27,231 nt of DNA from a virus, in the IMG/VR virus record IMGVR_UViG_3300017963_000668, positions 1 to 27,231 of that record; one strand, given 5' to 3'. Both the position numbers and the translations under genes were made by a program. Below are positions 5,878 to 12,753 of this stretch, piece after piece. Position 1 is the first letter of the stretch, and the number at the start of each line of letters is the position of its first letter. The notes under the pieces are model-generated. The model was not told where the DNA came from, made no database searches, and saw only the letters and a list, made by a program, of their open reading frames with translations.

Positions 5878-6187
5878 AATAGAACGCATCAAAAGAGCCG
5901 ACTGGCTAGAGCTGGCATTTGAATTGTTCGGTAGAGATTTGACCGACTGGACGTTTGTTTGCCCTAGATGCGGCCAGTTTCAAACCGCGCGGGATATGTT
6001 GCGCATAGGACTGCAAGAAGATCAGATAGAGGAAAATATCGGCATCAACTGTATTGGCAATTTCAACCCTTATAACACGGGATGTTTTCTAAAACTTTCA
6101 AAAAACTCGCGGGAACATGAGCTTGAAATCATCATGGAAGACGGACGAAAACAGCCCATTTTTAAATTTTTAAAACCCGCTACATAA
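5864..6187 (+). CDS. VVA0879-like zinc-binding phage protein
   Basis: The 107-aa product starts with KRADWLELAFELFGRDLTDW, followed by FVCPRCGQFQTARD (C33, C36). Further cysteines at 63 and 74 (INCIGNF, NTGCF) could complete a zinc site. The A-x-W-L...A...FG-x-D...W-x-FxCPxCG pattern is that of the VVA0879 family, small proteins common in phages and mobile elements with no known activity. It overlaps the RHH gene by 14 bp, which suggests coupling. The family assignment is from memory of the pattern and not from a search. Confidence 0.55.
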   Translation: MDTYEIERIKRADWLELAFELFGRDLTDWTFVCPRCGQFQTARDMLRIGLQEDQIEENIGINCIGNFNPYNTGCFLKLSKNSREHELEIIMEDGRKQPIFKFLKPAT

Positions 6188-6204
6188 TCATTACAGGAGA
6201 AAAC

Positions 6205-6525
6205 ATGCTTGATACCGTAGTTTTGTACGGAGCTTGTAGCCAGGATGGGACTAGCACTGTTTTTATAGAACCTCCCAGGCTATTTGAGCATAAAAAAAAG
6301 TTTTACTGGAACATCTCTAAAAACGGTGCTTCCGGAATGCTCGATCTGAAAGAGCGAAACGTTTTCCCGAAAGAATCCCCCCAATTATTTGATCTTGTAC
6401 GGCACAATGAGCACCAAGCCACGAAAAGAGTTTTATACATGATCGCGTCAAAATCCAACATTTCAATCCGCCAGGTCATGAAAATGGTGGAGCGAACCAC
6501 TAGAGAATTACTAACAGGAGAATAA
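6205..6525 (+). CDS. Tandem paralogue 1, 106-aa hypothetical protein
   Basis: This protein and the next one are clearly related. Both have a YGxCxxDGxS motif near the N-terminus (here LYGACSQDGTS), a Lys-rich stretch leading to a Tyr-Trp pair, E-x-NVFxKExPxL, LV-x-H, and a C-terminal helix with KxNxSxxxMxxxxE. The gene has a good Shine-Dalgarno (AGGAG) and is followed immediately by its paralogue. There is no signal or membrane segment. The function is unknown. Tandem diverged copies suggest either a hetero-oligomer or diversification against a host target. Confidence 0.6.
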   Translation: MLDTVVLYGACSQDGTSTVFIEPPRLFEHKKKFYWNISKNGASGMLDLKERNVFPKESPQLFDLVRHNEHQATKRVLYMIASKSNISIRQVMKMVERTTRELLTGE

Positions 6526-6834
6526 ATGGAAAAAGGACCTATATTTTACGGGGTTTGTTATGAAGATGGTCTCAGCATGATATGCTGCAATGAAGAACCC
6601 AAAAAAGACGCTAACCATTACTGGTATACGACCAGCCAGACATACATGATAATAGAGGAAAAGAACGTTTTTTCAAAAGAAAAACCGGAGCTTTTACAGC
6701 TAGTCCCTCATGCGAAATTTGAAGCGTTGAAAATAGTGCTGTCGGCAATGTCGGAAAAAGCGAACGTCTCAACGAAAAAAATGCTGGAATTGCTTGAACA
6801 AGCAAAAAGCGAAGTCGAAAAAATATACCAATGA
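6526..6834 (+). CDS. Tandem paralogue 2, 102-aa hypothetical protein
   Basis: This is the second copy of the pair. It reads FYGVCYEDGLS near the start, EEKNVFSKEKPELLQLVPH in the middle, and a helical end (SEKANVSTKKMLELLEQ). Its ATG directly follows the stop of the first copy, with the ribosome-binding site inside that gene. Compared with copy 1 the N-terminal third is shorter and has an extra Cys pair (ICCNEEP). It ends in an ATGA overlap with the next gene. Divergence between copies is large, so the duplication is old. Confidence 0.6.
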   Translation: MEKGPIFYGVCYEDGLSMICCNEEPKKDANHYWYTTSQTYMIIEEKNVFSKEKPELLQLVPHAKFEALKIVLSAMSEKANVSTKKMLELLEQAKSEVEKIYQ

Positions 6835-7403
6835 AAACGCGCTTGCTTTATCGCTCACTGATACCTCCGGATGAAGGTCATGAGGAATGGATAGAAAATT
6901 TTGTCTTCTATAACCCGGAAGAGTACGCGGCAAAACTTCCCACCATAGGCATTAAGGCAAAACCTGAGCCAGTGGAACCGAAACCCGCGCCCGCCTCTTT
7001 TGAGTCTCGTCAGCCGCTCCCGGACTTGTTGGTTTGTTCGCATTGCGGAGCTATGGCGTTTGAGCAGGTGAAAAGATGTCGATCATGCAAAAGGCTATTC
7101 AACCCGGTGGAGACGAAAAAAGCGCAGCCGATTCTCAAGCCGAAAACTAAACAGGCAAGGAAAAAATCGGCCGAAAAATCGACTGCTAAACCACAGCCAG
7201 CCGCTAATAAACTAACCGTGGAGGAGTTCGAGCAATGCAAAGCGGAGCTGAACAAAGCCCGGAAAAAGTGGATGGTTGAAAACTACGCGGCGGACTTTAA
7301 GAAACCCTATCCGCCGCATATCTTAGAATTGGAAAAGAAAATAGATGCCAATATCGATCTAGCCCGCAACTTTCAACTAGGAATAGGATATGAAAATATT
7401 TAG
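6831..7403 (+). CDS. Zinc-ribbon protein with basic Pro/Lys linker, 190 aa
   Basis: The product has three parts. Residues 1-45 are a hydrophilic head (FVFYNPEEYAAKLP). After a proline-rich linker there is a zinc ribbon, C69-SHC72 and C83-RSC86 with ten residues between pairs. From about 95 to 135 it is a strongly basic Lys/Ala/Pro stretch. The C-terminal 60 residues form a charged helical region (FEQCKAELNKARKKWM). This layout, a ribbon followed by a basic disordered tail, suggests nucleic-acid or ribosome/polymerase binding. It overlaps both neighbours (4 bp and 14 bp). The family is not recognised. Confidence 0.55.
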   Translation: MKTRLLYRSLIPPDEGHEEWIENFVFYNPEEYAAKLPTIGIKAKPEPVEPKPAPASFESRQPLPDLLVCSHCGAMAFEQVKRCRSCKRLFNPVETKKAQPILKPKTKQARKKSAEKSTAKPQPAANKLTVEEFEQCKAELNKARKKWMVENYAADFKKPYPPHILELEKKIDANIDLARNFQLGIGYENI

Positions 7404-7740
7404 TCAAAAAAAAGAAACTTTTTACCAGTATATTGAAAAACAAATCGCTGCTATAAGTAAATCAGAAAGTGTTTCGCCGAATATGATTATATTAAGCAAA
7501 ACGTCTATGAAAAAATTCAAAGAAGACAAAAAGATACGCACGGGATTAGCAACGATGTTTAATCTAATTGATCATATCCCAGAGTCAATATTAAAAATTA
7601 TGGAAAGCGGCGCGGCCTCTTATAAGGGGACTGTCAATATTGGAAAATATACACTGCATATAATGTATTGTGATAAACAATATATTACAAAGAAAAAGAA
7701 AACTATTATTTGTAATTCATTTACGCAAAAATATATTTAA
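7390..7740 (+). CDS. Hypothetical 116-aa basic protein, last of the plus cluster
   Basis: This is a Lys- and Ile-rich soluble protein (KKFKEDKKIRTGLATMFNLI; ending TKKKKTIICNSFTQKYI). Its base composition is clearly more AT-rich than its neighbours, which may mean more recent acquisition. The ATG at 7390 has a purine-rich site (AGGAATAGG) and overlaps the preceding gene by 14 bp. The 3' end overlaps the last gene of the opposing operon by 20 bp, so the two transcripts collide here and antisense effects are possible. No family was recognised. Confidence 0.5.
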   Translation: MKIFSQKKETFYQYIEKQIAAISKSESVSPNMIILSKTSMKKFKEDKKIRTGLATMFNLIDHIPESILKIMESGAASYKGTVNIGKYTLHIMYCDKQYITKKKKTIICNSFTQKYI

Positions 7741-8053
7741 CATCAATCAACTGCTCATAAGAAGGATGAGCTATCCGGCTTTGCCGCTCTTCCTTCTTCC
7801 TCTCATGAAAAACCGTAAACCCCGCCACGAACACGAAAGCCGCGATAAAAAACACCGCCGAAACCTTAAGCAGCCAGCGCGTAAAAGGTTGAGGCCCTCC
7901 CCTCGGATATTGCCGGTTCAGAATAGCTCTAAAAACCAGCGTAACGCATATCAGAGCCGTCAGAACAGCTATCAACCCCGTATTGGCTGATATAAGCCCG
8001 CCAAGCGTTTTATAGCCGTATATTTTAGCCAAAGAAGCCGCTATGCTATTCAT
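7721..8053 (-). CDS. Two-helix membrane protein, 110 aa
   Basis: Two clear hydrophobic segments are visible at about residues 27-45 (IAVLTALICVTLVFRAIL) and 61-83 (WLLKVSAVFFIAAFVFVAGF). They are joined by a short basic, Pro/Gly-rich loop (NRQYPRGGPQPFTR), with a charged C-terminal tail. Size and topology would fit a holin or a small inner-membrane accessory protein. No lysin was recognised next to it, so a lysis role is only a possibility. It is the last gene of the minus accessory cassette, its start overlaps the preceding gene by 8 bp, and its 3' end overlaps the opposing gene at 7390. Confidence 0.5.
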   Translation of the reverse strand: MNSIAASLAKIYGYKTLGGLISANTGLIAVLTALICVTLVFRAILNRQYPRGGPQPFTRWLLKVSAVFFIAAFVFVAGFTVFHERKKEERQSRIAHPSYEQLIDVKYIFA

Positions 8054-8234
8054 TTTTTTCTCCTGCCTTTGATTTGCTGTAGATAATCATGGTAAAACTT
8101 TCCGGATCGGCCCCGACAACCCCGGCGTCCTTAATTGTCAAATTTTCGCCTTCATGCCTGAAAACAACCTCGAATTCGCCGCAACCCTGCTCGCAAAGCC
8201 GGTCGACAATTATTTTCAAATCATAAACCTTCAT
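8046..8234 (-). CDS. Small phage protein, 62 aa
   Basis: The product is acidic and soluble: MKVYDLKIIVDRLCEQGCGE, then EFEVVFRHEGENLTIKDAG, then a beta-like end. The shape (M-K-V-x-D-L..., a strand of the type xxVVF, a turn with Glu/Gly, and a strand ending in acidic residues) is common among small accessory phage proteins of unknown role. It is coupled by overlaps at both ends: the ATG overlaps the stop of the DUF457-like gene as ATGA, and its end overlaps the two-helix membrane gene. Confidence 0.45.
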   Translation of the reverse strand: MKVYDLKIIVDRLCEQGCGEFEVVFRHEGENLTIKDAGVVGADPESFTMIIYSKSKAGEKNE

Positions 8235-8710
8235 CAGACCAGCCAGCCCTTTCTGATACTCCAGAAAAAAACGCCGTCCAGGTTCAGATGCACCACTATC
8301 CCGATTGCGAACATAAAAATATATAGTCCGGTGTATGGATGAGGAAAAACGCCGTAAAGCCCCAAAAAAACCAAAAACACGGGCAACCAGTATTTATGCA
8401 GCGGCCCTCTGTGTTTCAAAGAAAGAAGCAGCAAAGCGGCCATTCCTATAATGGAACTTGTCAGCAGCGCTTCCCAATGCCGCGCTATAATACCGTAGCT
8501 CGACAAAGCCCCAGCCAGCAGAAAACCAACCCCGCCGAACCACCTGGCCGGGATAGAAGCAATATCCAAATCTGGAAACTGGCCCCCCAGCCACAACACC
8601 AAGCCCGCCGTCAAAGCCACTGCAACAGGAGTATTTTGAACCACGACTAAAAGCCCGGTCGCCGTCAGCCCGGCCACCGCTGCTCCTCCGGCATGTCCTA
8701 TAAAATTCAT
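8234..8710 (-). CDS. DUF457/YdjM-like membrane-bound putative metal hydrolase
   Basis: The 158-aa protein is mostly hydrophobic, with about four to five membrane helices. It carries the residues conserved in the DUF457 (YbcI/YdjM) family: NFIGHAGGA at the start (H6), GGQFPDLDI (D47, D49), KHRGPLHKYW (H100, R101, H105), and HLNLDGVFF (H141, D145). These polar residues in a membrane setting are thought to bind metal. E. coli YdjM is LexA/SOS-regulated, and the family is described as inner-membrane putative hydrolases. The reaction is not known. A phage copy could change the host membrane or act in exclusion or lysis timing. Overlaps of 4 bp and 1 bp tie it to its neighbours. Confidence 0.75.
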   Translation of the reverse strand: MNFIGHAGGAAVAGLTATGLLVVVQNTPVAVALTAGLVLWLGGQFPDLDIASIPARWFGGVGFLLAGALSSYGIIARHWEALLTSSIIGMAALLLLSLKHRGPLHKYWLPVFLVFLGLYGVFPHPYTGLYIFMFAIGIVVHLNLDGVFFWSIRKGWLV

Positions 8711-8907
8711 AACAACGCCACCATTTTAATACTTACGCAATCCTCGCAATAATGGAATTCCTGCTCCAAAGCCTGCGCGATCTCCGGAAATCTAGCCTGT
8801 CTTTCTTCAATTTCCGCCCGCTTACTGGCTGTAATATCAAACACGGCCCCGCAAACCTCGCAAACGCCCCTAGTAAAACTTTCTTTCCTTTCTCTAATAG
8901 TGGGCAT
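8707..8907 (-). CDS. Small zinc-finger protein, 66 aa
   Basis: C16-EVC19 and C54-EDC57 form a two-CxxC zinc site that encloses a charged helix (KRAEIEERQARFPEIAQALEQ). The ATG at 8907 is preferred over an upstream TTG at 8928, because it has a purine-rich leader and a shorter overlap with the preceding gene. The stop overlaps the next ATG as ATGA. Such small treble-clef-like proteins in phages are often transcription or protein-interaction factors. The family is not recognised. Confidence 0.5.
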   Translation of the reverse strand: MPTIRERKESFTRGVCEVCGAVFDITASKRAEIEERQARFPEIAQALEQEFHYCEDCVSIKMVALL

Positions 8908-9448
8908 ACTTTCTCTTGCAACCCCCAACTAGCGGTTTTTTCGTAAAACGCGCTTTGACGAAATGCACAACGCTCCAGTCCTTGACCCAACTTCGCCCGC
9001 TTTGACCAAGCAAAACATTTTTTCCCCTGGTAATGGTGTACATTTTATCGGTGTTTGGTTTATAGCCACCCTGAACGGCCACCAACGAACCTGAATACCA
9101 ATAGCGACCATATTTATCCGGAGTGCCGTTAACGACAAGCCCCGGTTCAAGGACTCTGAAAACAAGTCGACGGACGCTGGCTCTTAAAACCCGCCTGGCT
9201 TTTTTGTCTCCGGAGGATGAGTTGTCCCAATATTTAAGCGAATCGTTTCCGCCGTCGACTAAAGGGTCTTCTTCGGATATATCGTAGATGCAGACCTTAT
9301 CTCCGGGATTCAGTCTAGTGCTCCAGGGCAATTTCGCGGACGCCACCGCAACCATTCCGAACAGCGTCACGGCAACGCCCATAAACGCCCGCAGCCAGAA
9401 TTTCTGAAAGGACTCTCCGTATTTAAATGAATTCCACCAGCCTTTCAT
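8894..9448 (-). CDS. Membrane-anchored or exported protein, 184 aa
   Basis: A basic N-terminus with a hydrophobic helix (about residues 20-37, FMGVAVTLFGMVAVASA) ends in an AxA signal-peptidase-like site (ASA-K), so the rest is periplasmic or exported. The mature part is basic and rich in beta-like segments (LVFRVLEPGLVVNGTPDKYG; MYTITRGKNVLLGQSGRSW) with two cysteines. The pattern could be an SH3-like or OB-like fold, but no family was recognised. The start has AGAGGT in position and overlaps the previous gene as ATGA. It is one of several envelope-directed products of this cassette. Confidence 0.5.
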   Translation of the reverse strand: MKGWWNSFKYGESFQKFWLRAFMGVAVTLFGMVAVASAKLPWSTRLNPGDKVCIYDISEEDPLVDGGNDSLKYWDNSSSGDKKARRVLRASVRRLVFRVLEPGLVVNGTPDKYGRYWYSGSLVAVQGGYKPNTDKMYTITRGKNVLLGQSGRSWVKDWSVVHFVKARFTKKPLVGGCKRKYAHY

Positions 9449-9786
9449 TCATACCTCTGGATATTCTCGATATTGGTCCACATCTCGATTATTTCTTGAT
9501 CCACGTAAACCAGCACTTTAACCCGGCCTTTAAGCACGCTAACGCTTTCAATGGAAACTTTCAGCCCTCCTTTAGTCATTACGCAATCTTTCTCTTTCAC
9601 GTAATACTCGAACATGCCTTGATCCTTTCGCGCCGCCGCCGCCATTACCGCGTCAAAGGATTCTGCGGACAAACAACCCACGTAACCGCCCTTGAGCGTA
9701 ACCCCGAACGCGCTACAGGCAAAACCTGCAAAACATAAAAGTAAAACTATTGCCTTATTAATTTTTTGGAACACAATAATCTTCAA
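9445..9786 (-). CDS. Small exported protein with signal peptide
   Basis: The 113-aa product begins with a classic signal peptide: Lys-rich start, hydrophobic core AIVLLLCFAGFACSAFG (residues 12-28), and a probable cut before VTLKGG. Cys24 in GFAC could instead be a lipobox. The mature protein (about 85 aa) has two Cys and beta-like repeats (VSIESVSVLKGRVKVLVYV). The initiation codon is uncertain: no ATG precedes the signal, so TTG at 9786 or GTG at 9774 is used. It overlaps the previous gene by 29 bp and the next by 4 bp. The function is unknown. Confidence 0.5.
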   Translation of the reverse strand: MKIIVFQKINKAIVLLLCFAGFACSAFGVTLKGGYVGCLSAESFDAVMAAAARKDQGMFEYYVKEKDCVMTKGGLKVSIESVSVLKGRVKVLVYVDQEIIEMWTNIENIQRYE

Positions 9787-10006
9787 TATTTATTTCTTCT
9801 ATATTCTCTTCAATCGCTTCTGATAAAAGGATAGCGCATTGATTCATTTGTTGTAGCAAATCTGTTTTTAACGCGGTTAACCCTTGTTTAGTAAGCATTA
9901 AAATCTGATTTTCCCTCAATTTTAAAATAATATTTTCCGCGATTTCTTTTCGATTTTCTAATGGTATGCACTCCTCAATCAAAAAAGACAAACTAGCCAG
10001 ATTCAT
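9758..10006 (-). CDS. Helical 82-aa hypothetical protein
   Basis: This is an acidic, almost fully helical, soluble protein (IPLENRKEIAENIILKLREN; LLQQMNQCAILLSEAIEENI). It starts one base after the stop of the four-helix membrane gene, and its end overlaps the next exported-protein gene. Its base composition is more AT-rich than that of the surrounding genes. It may be a small adaptor or antitoxin-like protein, but nothing specific is visible. Confidence 0.4.
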   Translation of the reverse strand: MNLASLSFLIEECIPLENRKEIAENIILKLRENQILMLTKQGLTALKTDLLQQMNQCAILLSEAIEENIEEINIEDYCVPKN

Positions 10007-10007
10007 A

Positions 10008-10580
10008 TTAAGTATTCTTATTATTCCCCACGAAAAAACAGATCATAATCAGAGCTATTGCCGGAACCGTCAGCCAGATATGCCCGTACATGATATTTGC
10101 GTAAGCAAAAGGTTTGCAGACCCCAACCCCGTTAACGGTATCAATTACGCCTGTATTCATAACCACGTTTTCAATCCGACTGGCCGGTACAGAGGAGAGA
10201 TTGCCTATCATAATATCTACATTCGCCAGCGACCAGAAGCCGTAGAGCTGATAGGCCAGATAATGACCGCAAATAGCCACGGTTATCAGACGAACGATTT
10301 TACCGAAGGTCAGCTCTATAAGTATGAATGTCTGAAAAAAGAAAAATAGAGCCACCACCAAAGCAATCCAGAAAACCGGCGAATTAAACGGAATTTTCCC
10401 GTAGCAATCATCACCGGTAAAACCTAGAAACGCCCCCATAGACATGGAGAAAACAAGCGAAGCATACAACGTGAAATATTTTCCGTAGACAGCCCCGATT
10501 GCGCACTGAGCTTTATAGATGGCGTTATTGAAAGCCTGATATCGGCCATTAAAGCCGAAAAGTCTTTTCGTTCCGTTCAA
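10008..10580 (-). CDS. Four-helix inner-membrane protein, TTG start
   Basis: The 190-aa product has four hydrophobic segments at about 34-54, 68-90, 93-113 and 166-187. The third loop is long and hydrophilic with one Cys, probably periplasmic (residues 114-165). Initiation is at TTG, supported by AAGGAG at the right distance; the next Met lies within the first helix. It follows the FGE-fold gene by 4 bp. A membrane protein next to a membrane-anchored lectin-fold protein suggests a complex in the inner membrane. The family is not recognised. Confidence 0.55.
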   Translation of the reverse strand: MNGTKRLFGFNGRYQAFNNAIYKAQCAIGAVYGKYFTLYASLVFSMSMGAFLGFTGDDCYGKIPFNSPVFWIALVVALFFFFQTFILIELTFGKIVRLITVAICGHYLAYQLYGFWSLANVDIMIGNLSSVPASRIENVVMNTGVIDTVNGVGVCKPFAYANIMYGHIWLTVPAIALIMICFFVGNNKNT

Positions 10581-10584
10581 TAAA

Positions 10585-11427
10585 CTACTCCTTTTTAACG
10601 TCCTTAGCGTCCATAGCGCATAGAAAACTTAAATTACGGTCGTTATAACCGTCATCCTCGTAGACCACCGAATCAGCTCCGGGAGTGTAGACCGCGAAAT
10701 TATCACCGCCCAGATAGCTGGTATCCTCAGAAGTGCTGGTCCATAAGCTGTATTCGGGAGACACCCGGAAAACAAGGTTTGGTTTCAGAAAATTTCCGGT
10801 CGCGCCTTGCCAGGCTTTTGTAAACGCCAATCTGTAAGCCCTGACCATTTCCGGCAAAGTCGGAATGCGCCCGCCAATGGACGCGCAATATAATCTCGCG
10901 TCGTCATATTCAACATTGCTGGCCGGAAGCAGCCCATCACCCTCCGGTTTATAGGTTTTGCTATCCGTCAAAAAGTTCAGATAAGCGTAATAAGGGACCG
11001 GCTCTTTCATGATAAAAACGCCGTTGCCCATATACCATGCCCCCGCTTTCAAGCCGGGATCGGCTTTCAGTTGAGGATGGCGGCCGGTTCCCACCAGGTA
11101 AAGCCCCGCGATATTTTCAGCCGACAAAGCTTCACTCCATTCAACGCTCTTGGCGTTTTCAAAAAACTTGACGCTATTGGCTACAATTCCCATTTCAACC
11201 AAAGCGTTCTTATGTCTGTCGGCCCACTCCGGAAAAAAGTACGGAAAACTAATGGCCGCGCAACCGGCCACTATCACGAACGCCCACCAGATTTTGGCTC
11301 CCAATGAGCAAAGCACTGCGAAAACGCCCGGCGTATCATCAACGGCTTGATAATCTCCAGTCCCGTCAACGGCGGCCGCGCCGCCGTCTATAGGGTTATT
11401 TGGCTCATACACTGATTGCCTGCTCAT
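10585..11427 (-). CDS. Membrane-anchored FGE-sulfatase/C-type-lectin-fold protein
   Basis: The 280-aa protein has a hydrophilic N-terminus (1-34), one membrane helix (about 44-64, AKIWWAFVIVAGCAAISFPY) and a periplasmic C-terminal domain. That domain reads like the formylglycine-generating-enzyme (SUMF1/FGE) type of C-lectin fold: VEYDDARLYCASIGGRIPTL (172-191, compare V-x-W-x-x-A-x-x-YC-x-x-xG-x-RLPT), then SLWTSTSED (227-235), and a C-terminal strand NDRNLSFLCAMD that stands for the usual GFRCA. The active-site Cys pair of true FGE is not evident, so a binding role is more likely than catalysis. The SD is excellent (GGGAGGAGATT before ATG). The start overlaps the patatin-like gene by 23 bp. 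This fold is used for ligand recognition and by diversity-generating retroelements; no reverse transcriptase is seen here. Confidence 0.6.
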   Translation of the reverse strand: MSRQSVYEPNNPIDGGAAAVDGTGDYQAVDDTPGVFAVLCSLGAKIWWAFVIVAGCAAISFPYFFPEWADRHKNALVEMGIVANSVKFFENAKSVEWSEALSAENIAGLYLVGTGRHPQLKADPGLKAGAWYMGNGVFIMKEPVPYYAYLNFLTDSKTYKPEGDGLLPASNVEYDDARLYCASIGGRIPTLPEMVRAYRLAFTKAWQGATGNFLKPNLVFRVSPEYSLWTSTSEDTSYLGGDNFAVYTPGADSVVYEDDGYNDRNLSFLCAMDAKDVKKE

Positions 11428-12745
11428 AATCTCCTCCCGCTGCTAGGTTAATTTTTCCTGAACCGCTGTCTATTCCGGCCTCCATCGCGGCCTTGCTTGT
11501 ATCAATGCTCGTAACCGCGTCAATCGGTTTGCATGCGAAACGCTGATAATTTATGGAGTAGTTCGCTTCGCTCAGTTTTTCTATCAACTGTTCCACCCTT
11601 TGCTCATAGACAAAATGCCCGCCCGACTCCAAGGCCACCTTGTCCGCCGCATGCCCCAATTTTTTTAATTGTTTGGCGGCCGGAGGATTGACCCTTACCG
11701 GCGCGCCGATAGAGTGAATCAGCAGATTTTTGTTGTCTCTGGACAGCACTAAACCCATAACATCATTTTTTTCAATGGCCCCCAGGAAAACCGCTCCCCC
11801 GTGAACCGTGTCGGTCTGGTTGAAATGCATTTTGGTCACGGCCGTATCCTCAACCGCCGTCCATAGCTCCATGCCGGGATTTTGCGGACTGTAATGAATG
11901 GAAACCTGCATGTCCGCTTGCATCACGTTTATTTGAAGACTGGTCAGACAATCCTTCATTCTCAAGTCCACTTCGCTTTTCGTGAACAGCTTTCGCAAAG
12001 CCGCCCGCGCTTGCTTGGCGTCGTATCCGCTTTGATAGGGTTTCATTTTTGAAGCTCCCCACCGCTGGACTTTTTTAAGTATCCCGGGATTAAAAACTTT
12101 TCTCCAGTCGGTAATCCACCAATTAGCCAAAACGTCAAAATCTATCCCGGAAGCCACAGCCGCCGCTATTATGGCTCCGTCCCCCTGCCCGGTGACTCGG
12201 TCGTAATATTGGTGCAACGGCTGTCTGAGCTGAAATTGAAGTTGTTTGGCTTTCTGCATCATGCCCAACCCCCGCGCCCAGCTATAAACGGCGTCAAAGG
12301 TCAGAATTTTCTGTCCGGCCAGATCGGGATAAGAAAGGTTGACATTCCGGATATTGTCGATTTCCTCCTGGTTTAAAGCTATCCTTTCGGCTTGTCTGGC
12401 TTGAAGCTTTCCCAGAAAAGGAATTTTACTTTTCTTTGCCGGCGGCTCTTCCGGAGCTGGCTCGACAACGGCCACTTCAGTTTTAACCGGTTCAATTTCC
12501 GGCTGTCCGGCTTGCCCGTCTTCCAGAAAAAACTGAACTGTAACAATGGATTGTTTCTTCTGACCTCTGAAGATGATTTCAATATATTCCGGCTTTCTGG
12601 CGTTCCTGGTTATTTTATGCCGCTGGCCGTCTGCGGTTGTCGCTATCACCGTCGACAAATCCACATCTTTCAATACCGGAACTGCTACGGTTTGAGAGCC
12701 AAAATCAGGAACAGACGTCCGGACAGTGGCTAATAGTTTTTCCAT
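11405..12745 (-). CDS. Patatin-like protein lacking catalytic residues, with extra N-terminal domain
   Basis: Residues 1-80 form a beta-rich N-terminal domain; 85-107 are a Pro/Glu/Lys linker. From about 143 the sequence follows the patatin phospholipase layout. KILTFDAVYSWARGL (146-160) stands where DGGGxRG lies, YDRVTGQGDGAIIAAAVASG (181-200) stands where GxSxG lies, LWTAVEDTAVTKMHF (294-308) resembles the A-ATSAAP-x-F segment, HGG (315-317) stands for DGG, and LLIHSIGAP (341-349) resembles the xSxGTG strand. The nucleophile Ser is Gly188, the catalytic Asp is His315, and the Gly-rich oxyanion loop is lost. So the fold looks like patatin but an active lipase is unlikely. The SD AGGAGGAGAT is near perfect. 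The fold call is mine by eye; a remote relative of another alpha/beta family remains possible. Confidence 0.45.
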   Translation of the reverse strand: MEKLLATVRTSVPDFGSQTVAVPVLKDVDLSTVIATTADGQRHKITRNARKPEYIEIIFRGQKKQSIVTVQFFLEDGQAGQPEIEPVKTEVAVVEPAPEEPPAKKSKIPFLGKLQARQAERIALNQEEIDNIRNVNLSYPDLAGQKILTFDAVYSWARGLGMMQKAKQLQFQLRQPLHQYYDRVTGQGDGAIIAAAVASGIDFDVLANWWITDWRKVFNPGILKKVQRWGASKMKPYQSGYDAKQARAALRKLFTKSEVDLRMKDCLTSLQINVMQADMQVSIHYSPQNPGMELWTAVEDTAVTKMHFNQTDTVHGGAVFLGAIEKNDVMGLVLSRDNKNLLIHSIGAPVRVNPPAAKQLKKLGHAADKVALESGGHFVYEQRVEQLIEKLSEANYSINYQRFACKPIDAVTSIDTSKAAMEAGIDSGSGKINLAAGGDYEQAISV

Positions 12746-12753
12746 ATCTCCTC

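Noticed and set aside
7721-7740. Bidirectional terminator between the converging operons
   Set aside because: The two genes overlap at their 3' ends, and no clear hairpin with a T-run is visible there.
8908-8928. TTG-started N-terminal extension of the zinc-finger gene
   Set aside because: The downstream ATG at 8907 has the better leader and a shorter overlap with the preceding gene.
10606-10690. Diversity-generating retroelement in this window
   Set aside because: The lectin-like fold is suggestive, but no reverse transcriptase and no second copy of the region was found in the window.
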